DNA of 39,594 nucleotides from Pseudoalteromonas sp. G4 (GTDB taxonomy: Bacteria; Pseudomonadota; Gammaproteobacteria; Enterobacterales; Alteromonadaceae), in assembly GCF_028875915.1 (NCBI RefSeq), contig NZ_JAPEHW010000036.1, forward strand, positions 1 through 39,594, given 5' to 3'. How positions within the stretch are numbered: position 1 is the first letter of the stretch; the number at the start of each line of letters is the position of its first letter. Shown piece after piece: positions 16,731-26,475 of the stretch. The translations under genes were made by a program, and so were the position numbers. Under the pieces are notes generated by a model that ran no database searches, had not been told where the DNA came from, and saw only the letters and a list, made by a program, of their open reading frames with translations.

Positions 16731-18038
16731 TTAGTTATTTAAAAATAGAGCAAGTTCTTCGGTTAACTGCGCGTAATACGGGTTATAGGTTAATCGCTTA
16801 AAACTTGTATGTTGTTCTTTTGCTGATGGCGTAATTTCAGATGCATGAATACCACTCACCACTTTACACTCATTGTATTTTGCTAAATCACCCAAGTAAT
16901 GGCCGCAATTTCGATAACCTGCCTTTTCACCATAATGCACATTCTCAGCAGCATTTGGTAACGCGGTATGCGCCATTTGAATTTGCGTGTCACACTTTGT
17001 TTGGCATTGTGGTGTTACTAGCTTTACCTTATCAAAAGCCTTGAACGCGGCTAAATTATTGCGCTCACCGTAATACACTAAAGTCAGTGGTGAAGGCGTT
17101 CTTTGCTGCCACTGCTTTAATAAATCAAGTGTTGCACTAGTTTCAATCGTCATATCAAGCTCAGGCACAGCAACAAACATAGGTACAGCATGCGTGGTGT
17201 GGTGTTTTGTCAGCGGATACACCTCATTCATTAGCAAATGTACTTGCGCGCCCGCATTAATCGGAAACGATTCATACTTGGCAAAATCAACATCAGCGTC
17301 TTTATCGAGCCAATTTAAAAAAGGAATATAATCAATGTACTGCGCAAGCCATGACATTGAGTTTTTAGCTTTTGTAGCAGGCGCAAAGAGCATCACGCCA
17401 GCAAGTTTTTTATCGAGTGACTTGCGCGATTGCATATAGTCCAAAATTAGGCCTGCACCCGTTGAAAAACCGCCTAAGTAAACCTGCTCAAAATCATTAA
17501 ATGACTGTTCAATTGCAAACGCTGCAACCGATTGCCAGTCTTTGTAATCAACATAGCGTAAGTGCTCAGCAGCGGTACCGTGACCTGGCAATAGTACTGT
17601 GCGTACATTAAAACCTTGTTGATGGTAAAACGCAGACAAGTCATGGAAGCTGTATGGTGAATCGGTTAAACCATGAAATAGCACCACTACTTTTTGGCTA
17701 TTTGGTTGTGTTAATTGATACGGTTTTACTAAATCAGCAATGCTTGGTGAGCTAATATTTTGCTGGGCTAAAACATAATTGTTAATTGGGCAGGGCAAAT
17801 TAGCTCGCGGATTAAGCGCAATGATTTGTTGCTCAGTTTGAGTTAAGTAATCATTAAAAGTAAGGTCAGATAAATCCAGTACTTTAGCAACGTCAGATTT
17901 AACTAAAAATCGATAACTACCCTCAGCAATAGCCTGGTTGATTAATTTAACATCTGTACTTTGGGATAAACAATTTGCAAAGCTATTATTGCTTATAAAA
18001 AGTAGCAAAATGCCTAATCTTTTAAATACGTTACTCAT
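16731..18038 (-). CDS. Exported alpha/beta hydrolase (serine esterase/lipase-like)
   Basis: 435 residues from the ATG at 18038; a TTG one codon earlier is possible but less likely, since AAGG lies about 9 bases before the ATG. The signal peptide is about 1-21 (ILLLFISNNSFA). The core has the oxyanion motif VVLFHGLTDSPYSFHDL and the nucleophile elbow GGFSTGAG with Ser192, as in S33/monoacylglycerol-lipase-like hydrolases; PELDMTIE probably supplies the acid. The C-terminal part carries a cysteine-containing insertion (VTPQCQTKCDTQ, then GYRNCGHYLGD and NECKVV) that could form disulfides in the periplasm. Which His is catalytic is not certain. The substrate is unknown. Confidence 0.85.
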   Translation of the reverse strand: MSNVFKRLGILLLFISNNSFANCLSQSTDVKLINQAIAEGSYRFLVKSDVAKVLDLSDLTFNDYLTQTEQQIIALNPRANLPCPINNYVLAQQNISSPSIADLVKPYQLTQPNSQKVVVLFHGLTDSPYSFHDLSAFYHQQGFNVRTVLLPGHGTAAEHLRYVDYKDWQSVAAFAIEQSFNDFEQVYLGGFSTGAGLILDYMQSRKSLDKKLAGVMLFAPATKAKNSMSWLAQYIDYIPFLNWLDKDADVDFAKYESFPINAGAQVHLLMNEVYPLTKHHTTHAVPMFVAVPELDMTIETSATLDLLKQWQQRTPSPLTLVYYGERNNLAAFKAFDKVKLVTPQCQTKCDTQIQMAHTALPNAAENVHYGEKAGYRNCGHYLGDLAKYNECKVVSGIHASEITPSAKEQHTSFKRLTYNPYYAQLTEELALFLNN

Positions 18039-18167
18039 CAAACCAACCTTTTCGATTTTTATTGGAATAACAAAATACTACCTCAATTTACAAGATAAGC
18101 TGATCTAAAATTATCTAATAACTTATACGAATGTAAACAATGTAAGTAATACAATCGATGTGGAGCG

Positions 18168-18758
18168 TTAGTTGCGCTTAATAAATTCTAGCAAGCGGTT
18201 ATTTGCTGGCATTTCGTGATCGGTAATCAATTCAAGCCCAGCATCTGCTGCAAGCTGACAAATCCATTCAAAATCACGAATACCACGAGTGCTGTCTTTT
18301 ACTTTTAACCATTGATCAAATTCAGCGTTAGAGTCTGATGTAAACTGGCCATTGTAGTTAAATGGCCCATAAATACAGAGAGTGCCATTTTGCGCTAAAA
18401 AACGATTCACTTTTTCAAAAAACGCTTCGACAAGTTGAGAGTTAACAATATGCAAGGTATTGGCAGTAAATATGCCATCGTATTGAGTAATTTGCCAAGG
18501 CTCTGAAATATCAAGCGACAAGGGCGGTAGTAAGTTTGGTGCAGGGAACGCATCTAACCAATACTGCATACCCGAATGATTAACCGATACGTCACTTGTT
18601 TGCCAGATTAAGTGAGGTAGTGCAGGGGCAAAGTGAACAGCATGCTGTCCACTGCCTGAGCCAATCTCTAAAACGCGAGCTACATCTGCAAAGGCCAATT
18701 TTAAAATAGCTAAAATCGGTTCTTTGTTCTTTTCACACGCTTTAGAGTAGGGCTGCAT
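18168..18758 (-). CDS. DUF938-family SAM-dependent methyltransferase
   Basis: 196 residues. The opening MQPYSKACEKNKEPIL and the SAM-binding glycine motif VLEIGSGSGQHAVHFA are characteristic of DUF938; LDISEPW and DGIFTANTLHI follow in the usual positions. The ATG at 18758 is chosen over an in-frame TTG at 18773, because it gives the conserved family N-terminus, is preceded by a GAGA stretch, and lies 1 base beyond the oligopeptidase B stop. The TTG would overlap that gene by 14 bases. It is probably cotranscribed with oligopeptidase B. The methyl acceptor is not known for this family. Confidence 0.88.
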   Translation of the reverse strand: MQPYSKACEKNKEPILAILKLAFADVARVLEIGSGSGQHAVHFAPALPHLIWQTSDVSVNHSGMQYWLDAFPAPNLLPPLSLDISEPWQITQYDGIFTANTLHIVNSQLVEAFFEKVNRFLAQNGTLCIYGPFNYNGQFTSDSNAEFDQWLKVKDSTRGIRDFEWICQLAADAGLELITDHEMPANNRLLEFIKRN

Positions 18759-18759
18759 G

Positions 18760-20835
18760 TTATTTCTCTGCAAGTAATGACAAGAAGAAAGCCAACACTA
18801 ACGCACGTTCTTTTAAGCTTTTAAAGCGCCCAGATGCGCCACCGTGGCCACTATCCATATCTGTTTTAAATAACAGTAAGTTATTATCGGTTTTGTACTC
18901 TCGCAACTTAGCAACCCATTTCATTGGCTCCCAATATTGCACTTGCGAATCATGAAATCCGGTGGTGACTAAAATATTTGGGTAGTCTTGTGCGCAAATA
19001 TTATCATATGGCGAATACGCTTTAATCCAATCATAAGCATCACGCTCATTTGGGTTACCCCACTCATCATACTCATTGGTAGTAAGTGGAATACTTTCAT
19101 CTAACATGGTTGTTAGTACATCTAAGAAAGGAACAGTGCAATCAATACCAAGGTATAACTCTGGCGCTTGGTTTACCACCGCGCCCATAAGTAAGCCACC
19201 AGCACTGCCGCCCGATGCAAATACTTTGTCTTTTGCGCCATACCCTTTTTCAACTAAGGCCTTAGTTACATCAATAAAGTCATTAAAGCTATTTTGCTTA
19301 TGCTGCATTTTGCCTTGCTCGTACCATTCACGACCAAGCATTTCAGAACCGCGCACATGGGCAATGACATAAACAAACCCTCTGTCGAGCAAGCTTAGGT
19401 TATGCGCAGAAAAGTTAGGATCGATAGTAATACCGTAAGCACCATAACCATATTGATAAATCGGATTTGTACCATTTTGTTTAAATGAGTCTTTGCGATA
19501 AACCAAGGATACTGGAATATCTACCCCATCACGGCTAGTAATCATCAAGCGCTCTGCCTGATAATGTGTTGCATCAAATTCGCCTAACACTTTTTGCTGT
19601 TTCAGAATGCACTTTTCACCGGTGTTTAAATCAAACTCAAACAAGCTGCTCGGTGTAGTTAAGCTAGAATAGAAAATGCGCGCTTTATCGGTATTTGGCT
19701 CAGGGTTATCGCCAATTCCTGCAAAAAAGCATGGGTCATCAAAGGCAAGTGCAAAACTGTCGCCATTTTTTGGGTGAATAATAAAACGGATTTGCCCTAG
19801 CTCACGTTCTGTCACCACTTTAAACTGGGTAAATAATTCAATACCTTCAATCAACACATTGGTACGATGAGCAACAAACTCTTGCCACTGTGATTTTTGG
19901 CTAACTGTTTGAGCATTTGCAGTTAAAACTCTGAAGTTCTTTGCCTGCCAATTAGAGTAAATAACATACTCATCACCCAGTTTATCAATATCATAAATAT
20001 GATTTTCTTCACGGGGAATTAAGCGTTTAAATTCACCCATTGGATTATTTGCATCAAGCACTAAACAATCAGTAGTTTCAGTCGCGGCAAGATCAATCAT
20101 CAACAAACTATCATCACGGCTTTTACCAAGCCCCATATAGAAGCTGTGATCATCTTCTTCATAGACCAATACGTCCTCACTTTGAGGGGTTCCTAGAATA
20201 TGGCGATATACTTGGTAACCGAGCAAAGTTTGTAAGTCCTTCCTTACATAAAATACTGTTTTATTATCATTAGCCCAAATCACTTGGCCTTCGGTGTTTT
20301 CCAGTACATCATCTAAGTAGGTATTGGACGCAATATGCTTAAAACGTACGGTGTAAATTCGGCGACTGTCGGTGTCTTCAGAATAAGCTAGTAGCTCGTC
20401 ATTTGGACTAATGCCAATTTCACCTAGATCGTAAAATTCATGTTCGCTTGCAAGTGTATTCACATCTAATAGCAGCAACTTATTGTCGCCAGCAAAGCTG
20501 GTGGTGCGATAGTGACGCGCATATTCATCATCACCTGTTACTTCACTGTGATACCAATAATCTCCATCCTTTACCGGTACTGTGCTGTCGTCTTTTTGAA
20601 TACGGCCTTTCAGCTCTTCAAAAAGCTGATGCTGCAACTCCTCCGTTGGTTTAAGAACCACATCACTATACGCATTTTCAGCTGCGAGATGCTCAAGCAC
20701 AGCTGGTGCACTTCGATCATCATCGCGCATCCAATAATAGTTATCAGTGCGCTCCACATTGTGTGAACTAAGTATTTTTGCTTTTTTATTCGCAATTGGG
20801 GCAATTGCGGAACGGTTTAAACGTAGAGTTGTCAT
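18760..20835 (-). CDS. ptrB: Oligopeptidase B (S9A prolyl-oligopeptidase family)
   Basis: 691 residues, close to the usual length. The N-terminal ~400 residues are beta-propeller-like (YYWMRDDDRS near the start is a family signature). The catalytic domain has GYGAYGI, then the nucleophile Ser544 in GGSAGG and His664 in DSGHGG. Oligopeptidase B cleaves short peptides after Arg or Lys in the cytoplasm; no signal peptide is seen. The start ATG at 20835 has no strong ribosome-binding site. It is the upstream gene of a pair with the DUF938 methyltransferase and is divergent from the metalloprotease at 21009. Confidence 0.93.
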   Translation of the reverse strand: MTTLRLNRSAIAPIANKKAKILSSHNVERTDNYYWMRDDDRSAPAVLEHLAAENAYSDVVLKPTEELQHQLFEELKGRIQKDDSTVPVKDGDYWYHSEVTGDDEYARHYRTTSFAGDNKLLLLDVNTLASEHEFYDLGEIGISPNDELLAYSEDTDSRRIYTVRFKHIASNTYLDDVLENTEGQVIWANDNKTVFYVRKDLQTLLGYQVYRHILGTPQSEDVLVYEEDDHSFYMGLGKSRDDSLLMIDLAATETTDCLVLDANNPMGEFKRLIPREENHIYDIDKLGDEYVIYSNWQAKNFRVLTANAQTVSQKSQWQEFVAHRTNVLIEGIELFTQFKVVTERELGQIRFIIHPKNGDSFALAFDDPCFFAGIGDNPEPNTDKARIFYSSLTTPSSLFEFDLNTGEKCILKQQKVLGEFDATHYQAERLMITSRDGVDIPVSLVYRKDSFKQNGTNPIYQYGYGAYGITIDPNFSAHNLSLLDRGFVYVIAHVRGSEMLGREWYEQGKMQHKQNSFNDFIDVTKALVEKGYGAKDKVFASGGSAGGLLMGAVVNQAPELYLGIDCTVPFLDVLTTMLDESIPLTTNEYDEWGNPNERDAYDWIKAYSPYDNICAQDYPNILVTTGFHDSQVQYWEPMKWVAKLREYKTDNNLLLFKTDMDSGHGGASGRFKSLKERALVLAFFLSLLAEK

Positions 20836-21008
20836 GAGGTTAGCTATAAACCCAAAATGAATAGCATTAATAATAGCCGCAGTTTAGCAAAATAAAGCAT
20901 CGTTAACATTAAGTTACTTTTTACGTTTTTAATCTGTTTTTGCATTGGGTAGACTGTTTTGTTGATAAAAAAGCAAATATTCACTTTGAATGTTCCAAGG
21001 GAAACACA

Positions 21009-23525
21009 ATGAAATTAAAATTACTTTCACTTGCTGTGGCGCTTAGCTTTGCTAGCAGTGCTGCATTGGCAAAAGATGACAAGAAAAAAGACGATAAAAA
21101 AGATAAAACACTGGCTGAAATGCTAGAGAAAAAAACCGTTTCAGAAGGTCTTTTTAATCTTTACCAAGATACAAAAACTGGCGAAACCATGATGGTGATC
21201 AGTGAAGCAAACTTAAATAAGCCTTACGTTTACTTTGCACACACCGTTGATGGTGTTATTGATGCAGGCCATGTACGTGGTTCATACCGTGAAACAAAAT
21301 TAATTGAGTTCCGCCGTCACTTTGACCGTATTGATATTATTAGTAAAACACCGCGTTATAAGTTCGATCCAAACAATGCAATTGCTAAAGCAAGCGATGC
21401 AAATATCAGTGAAGCTGTGCTTGCAAGCTTAAAAATTGAAAAAGAAGAAGAAGGCAAGTTTGCGCTTAAGGTAGATAAGTTATTTAAAAGCGAAGCATTG
21501 CATAAGGTATCTCCTTGGAAACGCGCTGGTGACAAAAATGCGAGCAAACGTTTTAACCCGGGTAAGCTAGATGACAAAAAATCGCGCATTTTGTCAAACC
21601 GCAACTACACAAATAATTTAGATATTGTTGTTGATTATGTATTTAAAAATGCGAATCCAACAGTTCGAGGCACTCAATCAGTAACCGATCCGCGTACGGT
21701 TTCAGTGAAAATTCAGCATTCATTTATTGAGCTGCCGCAAAATGACTACCAGCCACGTAAAGATGATTCGCGTATAGGTTACTTTGGTCAGCAGTTTGAC
21801 GATATGACAACTAGCGACTGGGCACCTTACCAAGATTACATTAATCGCTGGAACCTTGTTAAAAAAGACCCTAATGCGGCGATTTCAGAGCCTGTAGAAC
21901 CAATTACATGGTGGATTGAAAATACCACACCTGTTGAGTGGCGCGAAACAGTTAAAGAGGGTGTACTTGCATGGAATTTAGCGTTTGAAAAAGCAGGTTT
22001 TAAAAATGCTATTGAAGTAAAAGTACAGCCAGATGATGCCGAGTGGGATGCAGGCGACATTAACTACAACGTATTACGTTGGACATCTTCTCCGCGTCCT
22101 CCATTTGGCGGTTACGGCCCATCACTTGCAAACCCGCTAACAGGCCAAATTTTAGGCTCTGATATCATGCTTGAATACGTGTTTATGAAAAACCGTTGGA
22201 TGATGGATAGCCTATACAGCCAAGCTGCTACAGCAAGTACACACAGTCATGAGATGGCAAGCCAAGAAGGCTTACATTGCAGCCAAGGCCATGAATTACA
22301 ACAAGGCATGATGTTAGCTAACTCGCTAGCAACAACCGATATCGAGAAGAAAGAAATTTTAGAGCAAGGCTTAAAAATGCTTATTCTTCACGAAGTAGGG
22401 CATACGCTTGGTTTAAACCACAATATGAAAGCGTCTATTTTGTGGGATGAAAAAGAAGTTCACGACAAAGCTAAAACGCAAGGTATTTTAACCGGTTCAG
22501 TAATGGACTACACGCCTGCGAATATTGCACCAAAAGGCATGACACAAGGCGATTACTTCCAAGATAAACCAGGCCCTTACGATGATTGGGCAATTGAGTA
22601 TGGTTACTCACAAGGTTTAACTGATGCAGCAGCAGAAGCGGCGCGTTTAGAATCAATTTTAAAACGCTCTAGCGAACACGGTTTAGCATTTGGTAATGAT
22701 GCCGACGATATGCGTGCACCAGGTCGTCATATCGACCCACGCATTATGATTGGTGATATGTCATCAAACGCTGTGGCTTATGCTAAAGATCGTATGGAAT
22801 TAGTAAACCAAACATTTGGCAAACTTGAGCAAACTGCACTTAAAGACGGTGAGTCATATCAAGAGCTACTTGTAAAAGCGAATATGCTATTTGGTCAATA
22901 CCGCGCTCAAGCAGGCGTTGTATCACGTTATATAGGCGGTGTTTACGTAGAGCGTGACAATGTAGGTAGCAATACACAACCTTACACGCCTGTACCTCTT
23001 GCGAAACAAAAAGAGGCTATGAACGTGCTAACAAGCTTCGTATTTGCACCAGATGCGCTATCAGCAATGGAGCCACTACTAAATAAAATGCAGCACCAAC
23101 GCCGTGGCTTTAGTCATTACGGTAAAAACGAAGATCCTAAGTACCACGCTATGGTACTTCGCATGCAAAAGAATGTATTAGCTCAGCTATTACACCCAAA
23201 TGTAATGACACGTATTTCGGACACTACAAAGTACGGTAACGAGTATGATGTGAACAGCTTCTTAAATGACTTAACCGCTGCCATTTTTGTTGATGCTAAG
23301 TCGGCAACATCTGTGAGTCACAACGTACAAACTGAGTATGTACAGTCGTTAATTAAGATTGCAGGTATCAACAAGCCATCAAAGCATGACAATTTGGCAA
23401 AAGCTGCTGCATTTAAGCAACTTCAAGATATTCAAGGTGCAAGCCTATCTTGGGGGGCGTCAGATGCTGCGAAAGCACAAAAAGCCTATCTTGATATGCT
23501 AATTGAGAAAGCATTGAAAGCTTAA
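21009..23525 (+). CDS. Exported zinc-dependent metalloprotease (DUF5117/DUF4953 type)
   Basis: 838 residues from the ATG at 21009, which has AAGGGA about 7 bases upstream and starts a clean signal peptide (MKLKLLSLAVALSFASSAAL, cleaved near ALA-KD). A longer frame from a TTG at 20940 would bury that signal and is rejected. A very Lys/Asp-rich segment follows the signal. The zinc site is HEVGHTLGLNH, with His461, Glu462, His465 and His471, plus the Met-turn-like SVMDY about 40 residues later: a metzincin arrangement. The flanking blocks match the DUF5117/DUF4953 proteins often annotated as zinc-dependent metalloproteases. The substrate is unknown. It ends at a shared terminator. Confidence 0.92.
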   Translation: MKLKLLSLAVALSFASSAALAKDDKKKDDKKDKTLAEMLEKKTVSEGLFNLYQDTKTGETMMVISEANLNKPYVYFAHTVDGVIDAGHVRGSYRETKLIEFRRHFDRIDIISKTPRYKFDPNNAIAKASDANISEAVLASLKIEKEEEGKFALKVDKLFKSEALHKVSPWKRAGDKNASKRFNPGKLDDKKSRILSNRNYTNNLDIVVDYVFKNANPTVRGTQSVTDPRTVSVKIQHSFIELPQNDYQPRKDDSRIGYFGQQFDDMTTSDWAPYQDYINRWNLVKKDPNAAISEPVEPITWWIENTTPVEWRETVKEGVLAWNLAFEKAGFKNAIEVKVQPDDAEWDAGDINYNVLRWTSSPRPPFGGYGPSLANPLTGQILGSDIMLEYVFMKNRWMMDSLYSQAATASTHSHEMASQEGLHCSQGHELQQGMMLANSLATTDIEKKEILEQGLKMLILHEVGHTLGLNHNMKASILWDEKEVHDKAKTQGILTGSVMDYTPANIAPKGMTQGDYFQDKPGPYDDWAIEYGYSQGLTDAAAEAARLESILKRSSEHGLAFGNDADDMRAPGRHIDPRIMIGDMSSNAVAYAKDRMELVNQTFGKLEQTALKDGESYQELLVKANMLFGQYRAQAGVVSRYIGGVYVERDNVGSNTQPYTPVPLAKQKEAMNVLTSFVFAPDALSAMEPLLNKMQHQRRGFSHYGKNEDPKYHAMVLRMQKNVLAQLLHPNVMTRISDTTKYGNEYDVNSFLNDLTAAIFVDAKSATSVSHNVQTEYVQSLIKIAGINKPSKHDNLAKAAAFKQLQDIQGASLSWGASDAAKAQKAYLDMLIEKALKA

Positions 23526-23542
23526 TTGGTATTATTCTATTG

Positions 23543-23570
23543 AAAGCCGAGCTATTTGCTCGGCTTTTTT
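23543..23570. terminator. Bidirectional intrinsic terminator
   Basis: Arms AAAGCCGAGC (23543-23552) and GCTCGGCTTT (23558-23567) with a 5-base loop and a T-tract. It separates the convergent metalloprotease and lipoprotein genes. The same GCCGAG core recurs in the terminator at 24084. Confidence 0.9.
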
Positions 23571-23573
23571 ATT

Positions 23574-24020
23574 TTACAGGTCGTATTGCGCCATTATTTC
23601 GCGCACTTGCTCACTGTTTGCCTTAAGAGCAACAGAAAAGTAGTTAACGAAGGTTACAGGGGTTTTGTTTTTATTGGACTCGGTTGCCTTAAATGTTGAT
23701 AGCGGCATTTGTTTAAGTTTATCTTCACTCATCCAGCCATCTGGGATAGATTGCACCAACTCCCTAGCCACTTCTCGTCCATTTGAGTCAATTGTTGTGC
23801 GATATAAAACAACACCACCACCGCTTTTAGGTAGCCATTTAGGGCGTGATTTATAATTGACTTGTGTCGGAATTGCCTGCCAATATTGTTCTAGCTCATT
23901 ATTTTTTATTGAGATAATTTCGGAAGCATAATAGGGTTCGCTAGTTTGTGCTGGTGGCTGAGTAGAATTACAACCAATCAAAGTGAGTGCTGCGCATAAC
24001 GTTAGTATTTTTGTTTTCAT
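23574..24020 (-). CDS. Lipoprotein with TonB C-terminal-like domain
   Basis: 148 residues with a lipoprotein signal (ALTLIGCNST, Cys17). The segment WLPKSGGGVVLYRTTIDSNG, then REVARELVQSIPDGWM, resembles the energy-transducing TonB C-terminal fold (conversion of a Pro-basic stretch into beta-strands with an IDxxGxV-like turn), but it lacks the membrane anchor and Pro-rich spacer of true TonB. It may bind periplasmic partners; the function is unknown. A good ribosome-binding site (AGGAAAGGAT) precedes the ATG. It is a single gene bounded by terminators on both sides. Confidence 0.7.
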   Translation of the reverse strand: MKTKILTLCAALTLIGCNSTQPPAQTSEPYYASEIISIKNNELEQYWQAIPTQVNYKSRPKWLPKSGGGVVLYRTTIDSNGREVARELVQSIPDGWMSEDKLKQMPLSTFKATESNKNKTPVTFVNYFSVALKANSEQVREIMAQYDL

Positions 24021-24083
24021 ATCCTTTCCTTAGTTTTCTCTGAACAAAAAACAAACTAACAACTTTATTTCTTTCATTCAATA

Positions 24084-24115
24084 AAAAGCCGAGACAAAAG
24101 TCTCGGCTTTTCAAT
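24084..24115. terminator. Intrinsic terminator after nadE
   Basis: Arms AAAAGCCGAGAC (24084-24095) and GTCTCGGCTTTT (24100-24111) make a 12-bp stem with an AAAA loop. It lies 18 bases beyond the nadE stop, in the direction of transcription. The lipoprotein gene starts just beyond it at 24020. Confidence 0.88.
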
Positions 24116-24132
24116 TTATTACCTAGTAATAA

Positions 24133-24963
24133 TTAATCATAAACAGTCGGTATTGGCTGGCGTTTATGTTGCGTACGTTTATAAATCGCGATTAGCTTAT
24201 CTTCAACATCACTTGATACTTCTTTGCCCTCTAAGAAGTCATCAATCTCATCGTAACTTACACCGAGTGCATCTTCATCGGCAAGACCAGGGCGATCGCA
24301 TTCTAAATCTGCTGTAGGCACTTTTTCTACTAACAGGGATGGAGCACCTAAGGTTTTCGCTAATAAACGCACCTGACGCTTAGACAAGCCAAATAATGGC
24401 GCTAAATCACATGCACCGTCGCCAAACTTGGTATAGAAGCCAGTAATATTTTCAGCACTGTGATCTGTGCCAACCACTAAACCTTGCGTTAACCCAGCAA
24501 TTTCATATTGCGCTATCATGCGCTGACGCGCCTTTACGTTGCCTTTGGTAAAATCAATTGCACTTTGAGCTGGTGGCTCAATTCCTGCTGTTTCAAGCGC
24601 AGCAAGAGCCTCGGCATGCATACCATCGGTTGCAGGCTTAATATTTACAGTGACACGCTTTGATGGCTGAATAAAATCTACCGCCAGCTGCGCTTCATCT
24701 TCGTCTGCTTGCACACCATAAGGTAAACGCATGGCGATAAACTGGTATTTATCAGTAGCGTGTTCTTGATTTAACTCATCAATGGCGAGCTGGCAAAGCT
24801 TACCGCAGGTAGACGAATCAACACCGCCAGAGATACCAAGCACTAAGCTGCGCGTACCTGATTCCACCAGCTTACCTTTAATAAATGCCACTCGACGGGT
24901 AATTTCTGCTTGAGGATCGATTGAAGGCAATACCTTCATTTCAGCCATAATTTCAGCGCGCAC
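24133..24963 (-). CDS. nadE: NH3-dependent NAD(+) synthetase
   Basis: 276 residues, the usual length for the ammonia-dependent enzyme. The ATP-pyrophosphatase P-loop is [16 protein letters not shown], and later blocks include [20 protein letters not shown] and [17 protein letters not shown], both conserved in NadE. It amidates nicotinic acid adenine dinucleotide to NAD, the last step of NAD synthesis, in the cytoplasm; there is no glutaminase domain. The GTG start at 24963 is favoured because AGGAGA lies about 7 bases upstream and the N-terminus aligns with other NadE proteins. It follows yceH with a 15-bp gap, so the two are probably cotranscribed. Confidence 0.96.
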   Translation of the reverse strand: MRAEIMAEMKVLPSIDPQAEITRRVAFIKGKLVESGTRSLVLGISGGVDSSTCGKLCQLAIDELNQEHATDKYQFIAMRLPYGVQADEDEAQLAVDFIQPSKRVTVNIKPATDGMHAEALAALETAGIEPPAQSAIDFTKGNVKARQRMIAQYEIAGLTQGLVVGTDHSAENITGFYTKFGDGACDLAPLFGLSKRQVRLLAKTLGAPSLLVEKVPTADLECDRPGLADEDALGVSYDEIDDFLEGKEVSSDVEDKLIAIYKRTQHKRQPIPTVYD

Positions 24964-24978
24964 TGGTTTTCTCCTGTG

Positions 24979-25626
24979 TTATAAACCTAGATGTGATTTA
25001 ATTTCTGCAAGTTCGCTGCGTAATTCAGCAACTTCTAATCTTAATTGTGCCACTTCATCACTTTGATGGCTAGCCACAACCGTTGATTGCGCATTCGAAT
25101 TCACAGCTGTTAATTCAGAAATATCGTCATCACCAAATAAGTGCATAAAACGTGATTCACGCTTGCCTGGCTCTCGCTCTAACTTCACAACATATTCTTG
25201 CTCTACTAAGGCATTTAGTGCGCTTTCCACTTCAGTCACATTACTAAACTCGGCTAAACGGTTAGAACGCGTTCTAAGCTCACCAGGCGTTTGTGCACCG
25301 CGTACCAACATTAAGCAAACAATCGCCTTTTGTTGATCGGTTAGCTTTATTGAACCGAACTCTGTATTGCAAAAGCGATGGGCATATTTACTAACCCGAC
25401 CCGACAACCCTTCATCAACTGTCACTAAGCGTTTAGCAACAAGTGAATCTAAGCCTTCTTGTACATCAGATTCCGACAAAGCCATTACAGGCTCACGATT
25501 TGATTTTTGATTGCAGGCGTTAGTTAAGCTATTTAGCGAAAGAGGGTATTGGTCGGGCGTAGTTTGTTGTTTTTCGAGTAAACAACCAATAATGCGTTGT
25601 TCAATTGGCGTTAAATTCAGTTCCAT
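24979..25626 (-). CDS. yceH: YceH/DUF480 family protein
   Basis: 215 residues. The opening LTPIEQRIIGCLLEKQQTTP, then YPLSLNSLTNACNQKSNREP, is the strongly conserved DUF480 signature; two winged-helix domains follow (TPGELRTRSNRLAEF is the second). The last ~35 residues are a predicted coiled coil (AQLRLEVAELRSELAEIK). The role of the family is unproven; the fold suggests nucleic-acid binding or protein interaction. AAGGAAG precedes the ATG. It is upstream of nadE in the same operon. Confidence 0.93.
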   Translation of the reverse strand: MELNLTPIEQRIIGCLLEKQQTTPDQYPLSLNSLTNACNQKSNREPVMALSESDVQEGLDSLVAKRLVTVDEGLSGRVSKYAHRFCNTEFGSIKLTDQQKAIVCLMLVRGAQTPGELRTRSNRLAEFSNVTEVESALNALVEQEYVVKLEREPGKRESRFMHLFGDDDISELTAVNSNAQSTVVASHQSDEVAQLRLEVAELRSELAEIKSHLGL

Positions 25627-25680
25627 CTTACTTCCTTGAATACTAATTTACCTTTCTTATATACCGTATTTATCCCCTTT

Positions 25681-25715
25681 AAAAAACAAAAAACCGCCAT
25701 ATGGTGGGTTTTTAC
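25681..25715 (-). terminator. Degenerate intrinsic terminator, related to the atp terminator
   Basis: AAACCGCCAT pairs imperfectly with ATGGTGGGTTT (25691-25713; one bulge and one wobble) and is followed by T residues. It lies downstream of the orphan gene 25792-26388. The sequence from 25681 to about 25720 aligns closely with 26440-26480, the atp terminator, including the ACAAAAAA lead-in and the TTTTTACTAAAC tail. Confidence 0.55.
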
Positions 25716-25791
25716 TAAACTACGTTGAGTTTTATTAAGTATATAACTTTCAATAAATTTCATGTATTACTATCAACGCTCTATATTCTCC

Positions 25792-26388
25792 CTAGCTATT
25801 GTGTGGTAATAAATCACATTCAAGAGCAGCACATCTAAGCATAAAATGACGACTATCAATATCTGCACTGACTAAATCAACTTCCCAGTGCTTAAGTAAA
25901 CGCTTCATCGACACTAAATTTCGCTCACTAGAGGGGGTGTCATCATACATGTAAGGCGAGTTAACAGCTAAGTCAGACTTTGCCTGAGGGATTAAGTTGC
26001 CATGTGAATCTATCAGTTTGAGTATCTCAGGATTGTTGCCAAATTTATCTAATCGAATAATCGCATAGCCACTATTGCGCAGTATGATTTTATGACTAAT
26101 AGGTATATCGGAAAGGGTAAATATTGAGAAATTAAACAATAACGCAAACTTTTCTAGGTTAACGAAAAGCATACGTGTCACTGAACGATTTTGATAATAG
26201 TCTAAAAAGAGTTTATGCCTTTTTATATTGCTCTCAGCAACATCATACACGGTCAATTCCGTTTTCGATCTGTAGCTCTCTCGTTTCAGTGCTGCAAAAT
26301 TATCATTTTCGCTTAACGCAGATGCATTGATATATAAAACACATAACAGAGTTAATGCGATTGATGCCACATTCCATTTTATTTTCAT
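25792..26388 (-). CDS. Orphan exported protein, unknown function
   Basis: 198 residues with a hydrophobic N-terminus (IALTLLCVLYINASALS) that could be a signal peptide or anchor. The rest is mixed, with Tyr- and Leu-rich strands; two Cys near the end (LRCAALECDLLP) may pair in the periplasm. I recognise no family. The start is an ATG preceded by a weak GGATGAG stretch. It lies between atpC and yceH, a position often without a gene, and is flanked by two related terminator sequences, which suggests it was inserted there. Codon use looks less uniform than in the atp genes, though by eye only. Confidence 0.6.
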   Translation of the reverse strand: MKIKWNVASIALTLLCVLYINASALSENDNFAALKRESYRSKTELTVYDVAESNIKRHKLFLDYYQNRSVTRMLFVNLEKFALLFNFSIFTLSDIPISHKIILRNSGYAIIRLDKFGNNPEILKLIDSHGNLIPQAKSDLAVNSPYMYDDTPSSERNLVSMKRLLKHWEVDLVSADIDSRHFMLRCAALECDLLPHNS

Positions 26389-26446
26389 TTTTACTCATCC
26401 ATAAGCTTTTGCTAATTCCACTGTTACATAAAAGAGCCCAAAAAAC

Positions 26447-26475
26447 AAAAAACCCGCCAATTGGCGGGTTTTTTA
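26447..26475 (-). terminator. Strong intrinsic terminator of the atp operon
   Basis: AAACCCGCCAA (26450-26460) and TTGGCGGGTTT (26461-26471) form an 11-bp perfect inverted repeat, continued by further A/T pairs and a T-tract on the leftward transcript. It lies about 22 bases beyond the atpC stop. With no spare loop bases in the repeat, the central AATT must open as the loop. Confidence 0.9.

Noticed and set aside
20940..21008. N-terminal extension of the metalloprotease from a TTG
   Set aside because: It would place a clear signal peptide and an AAGGGA ribosome-binding site inside the protein.
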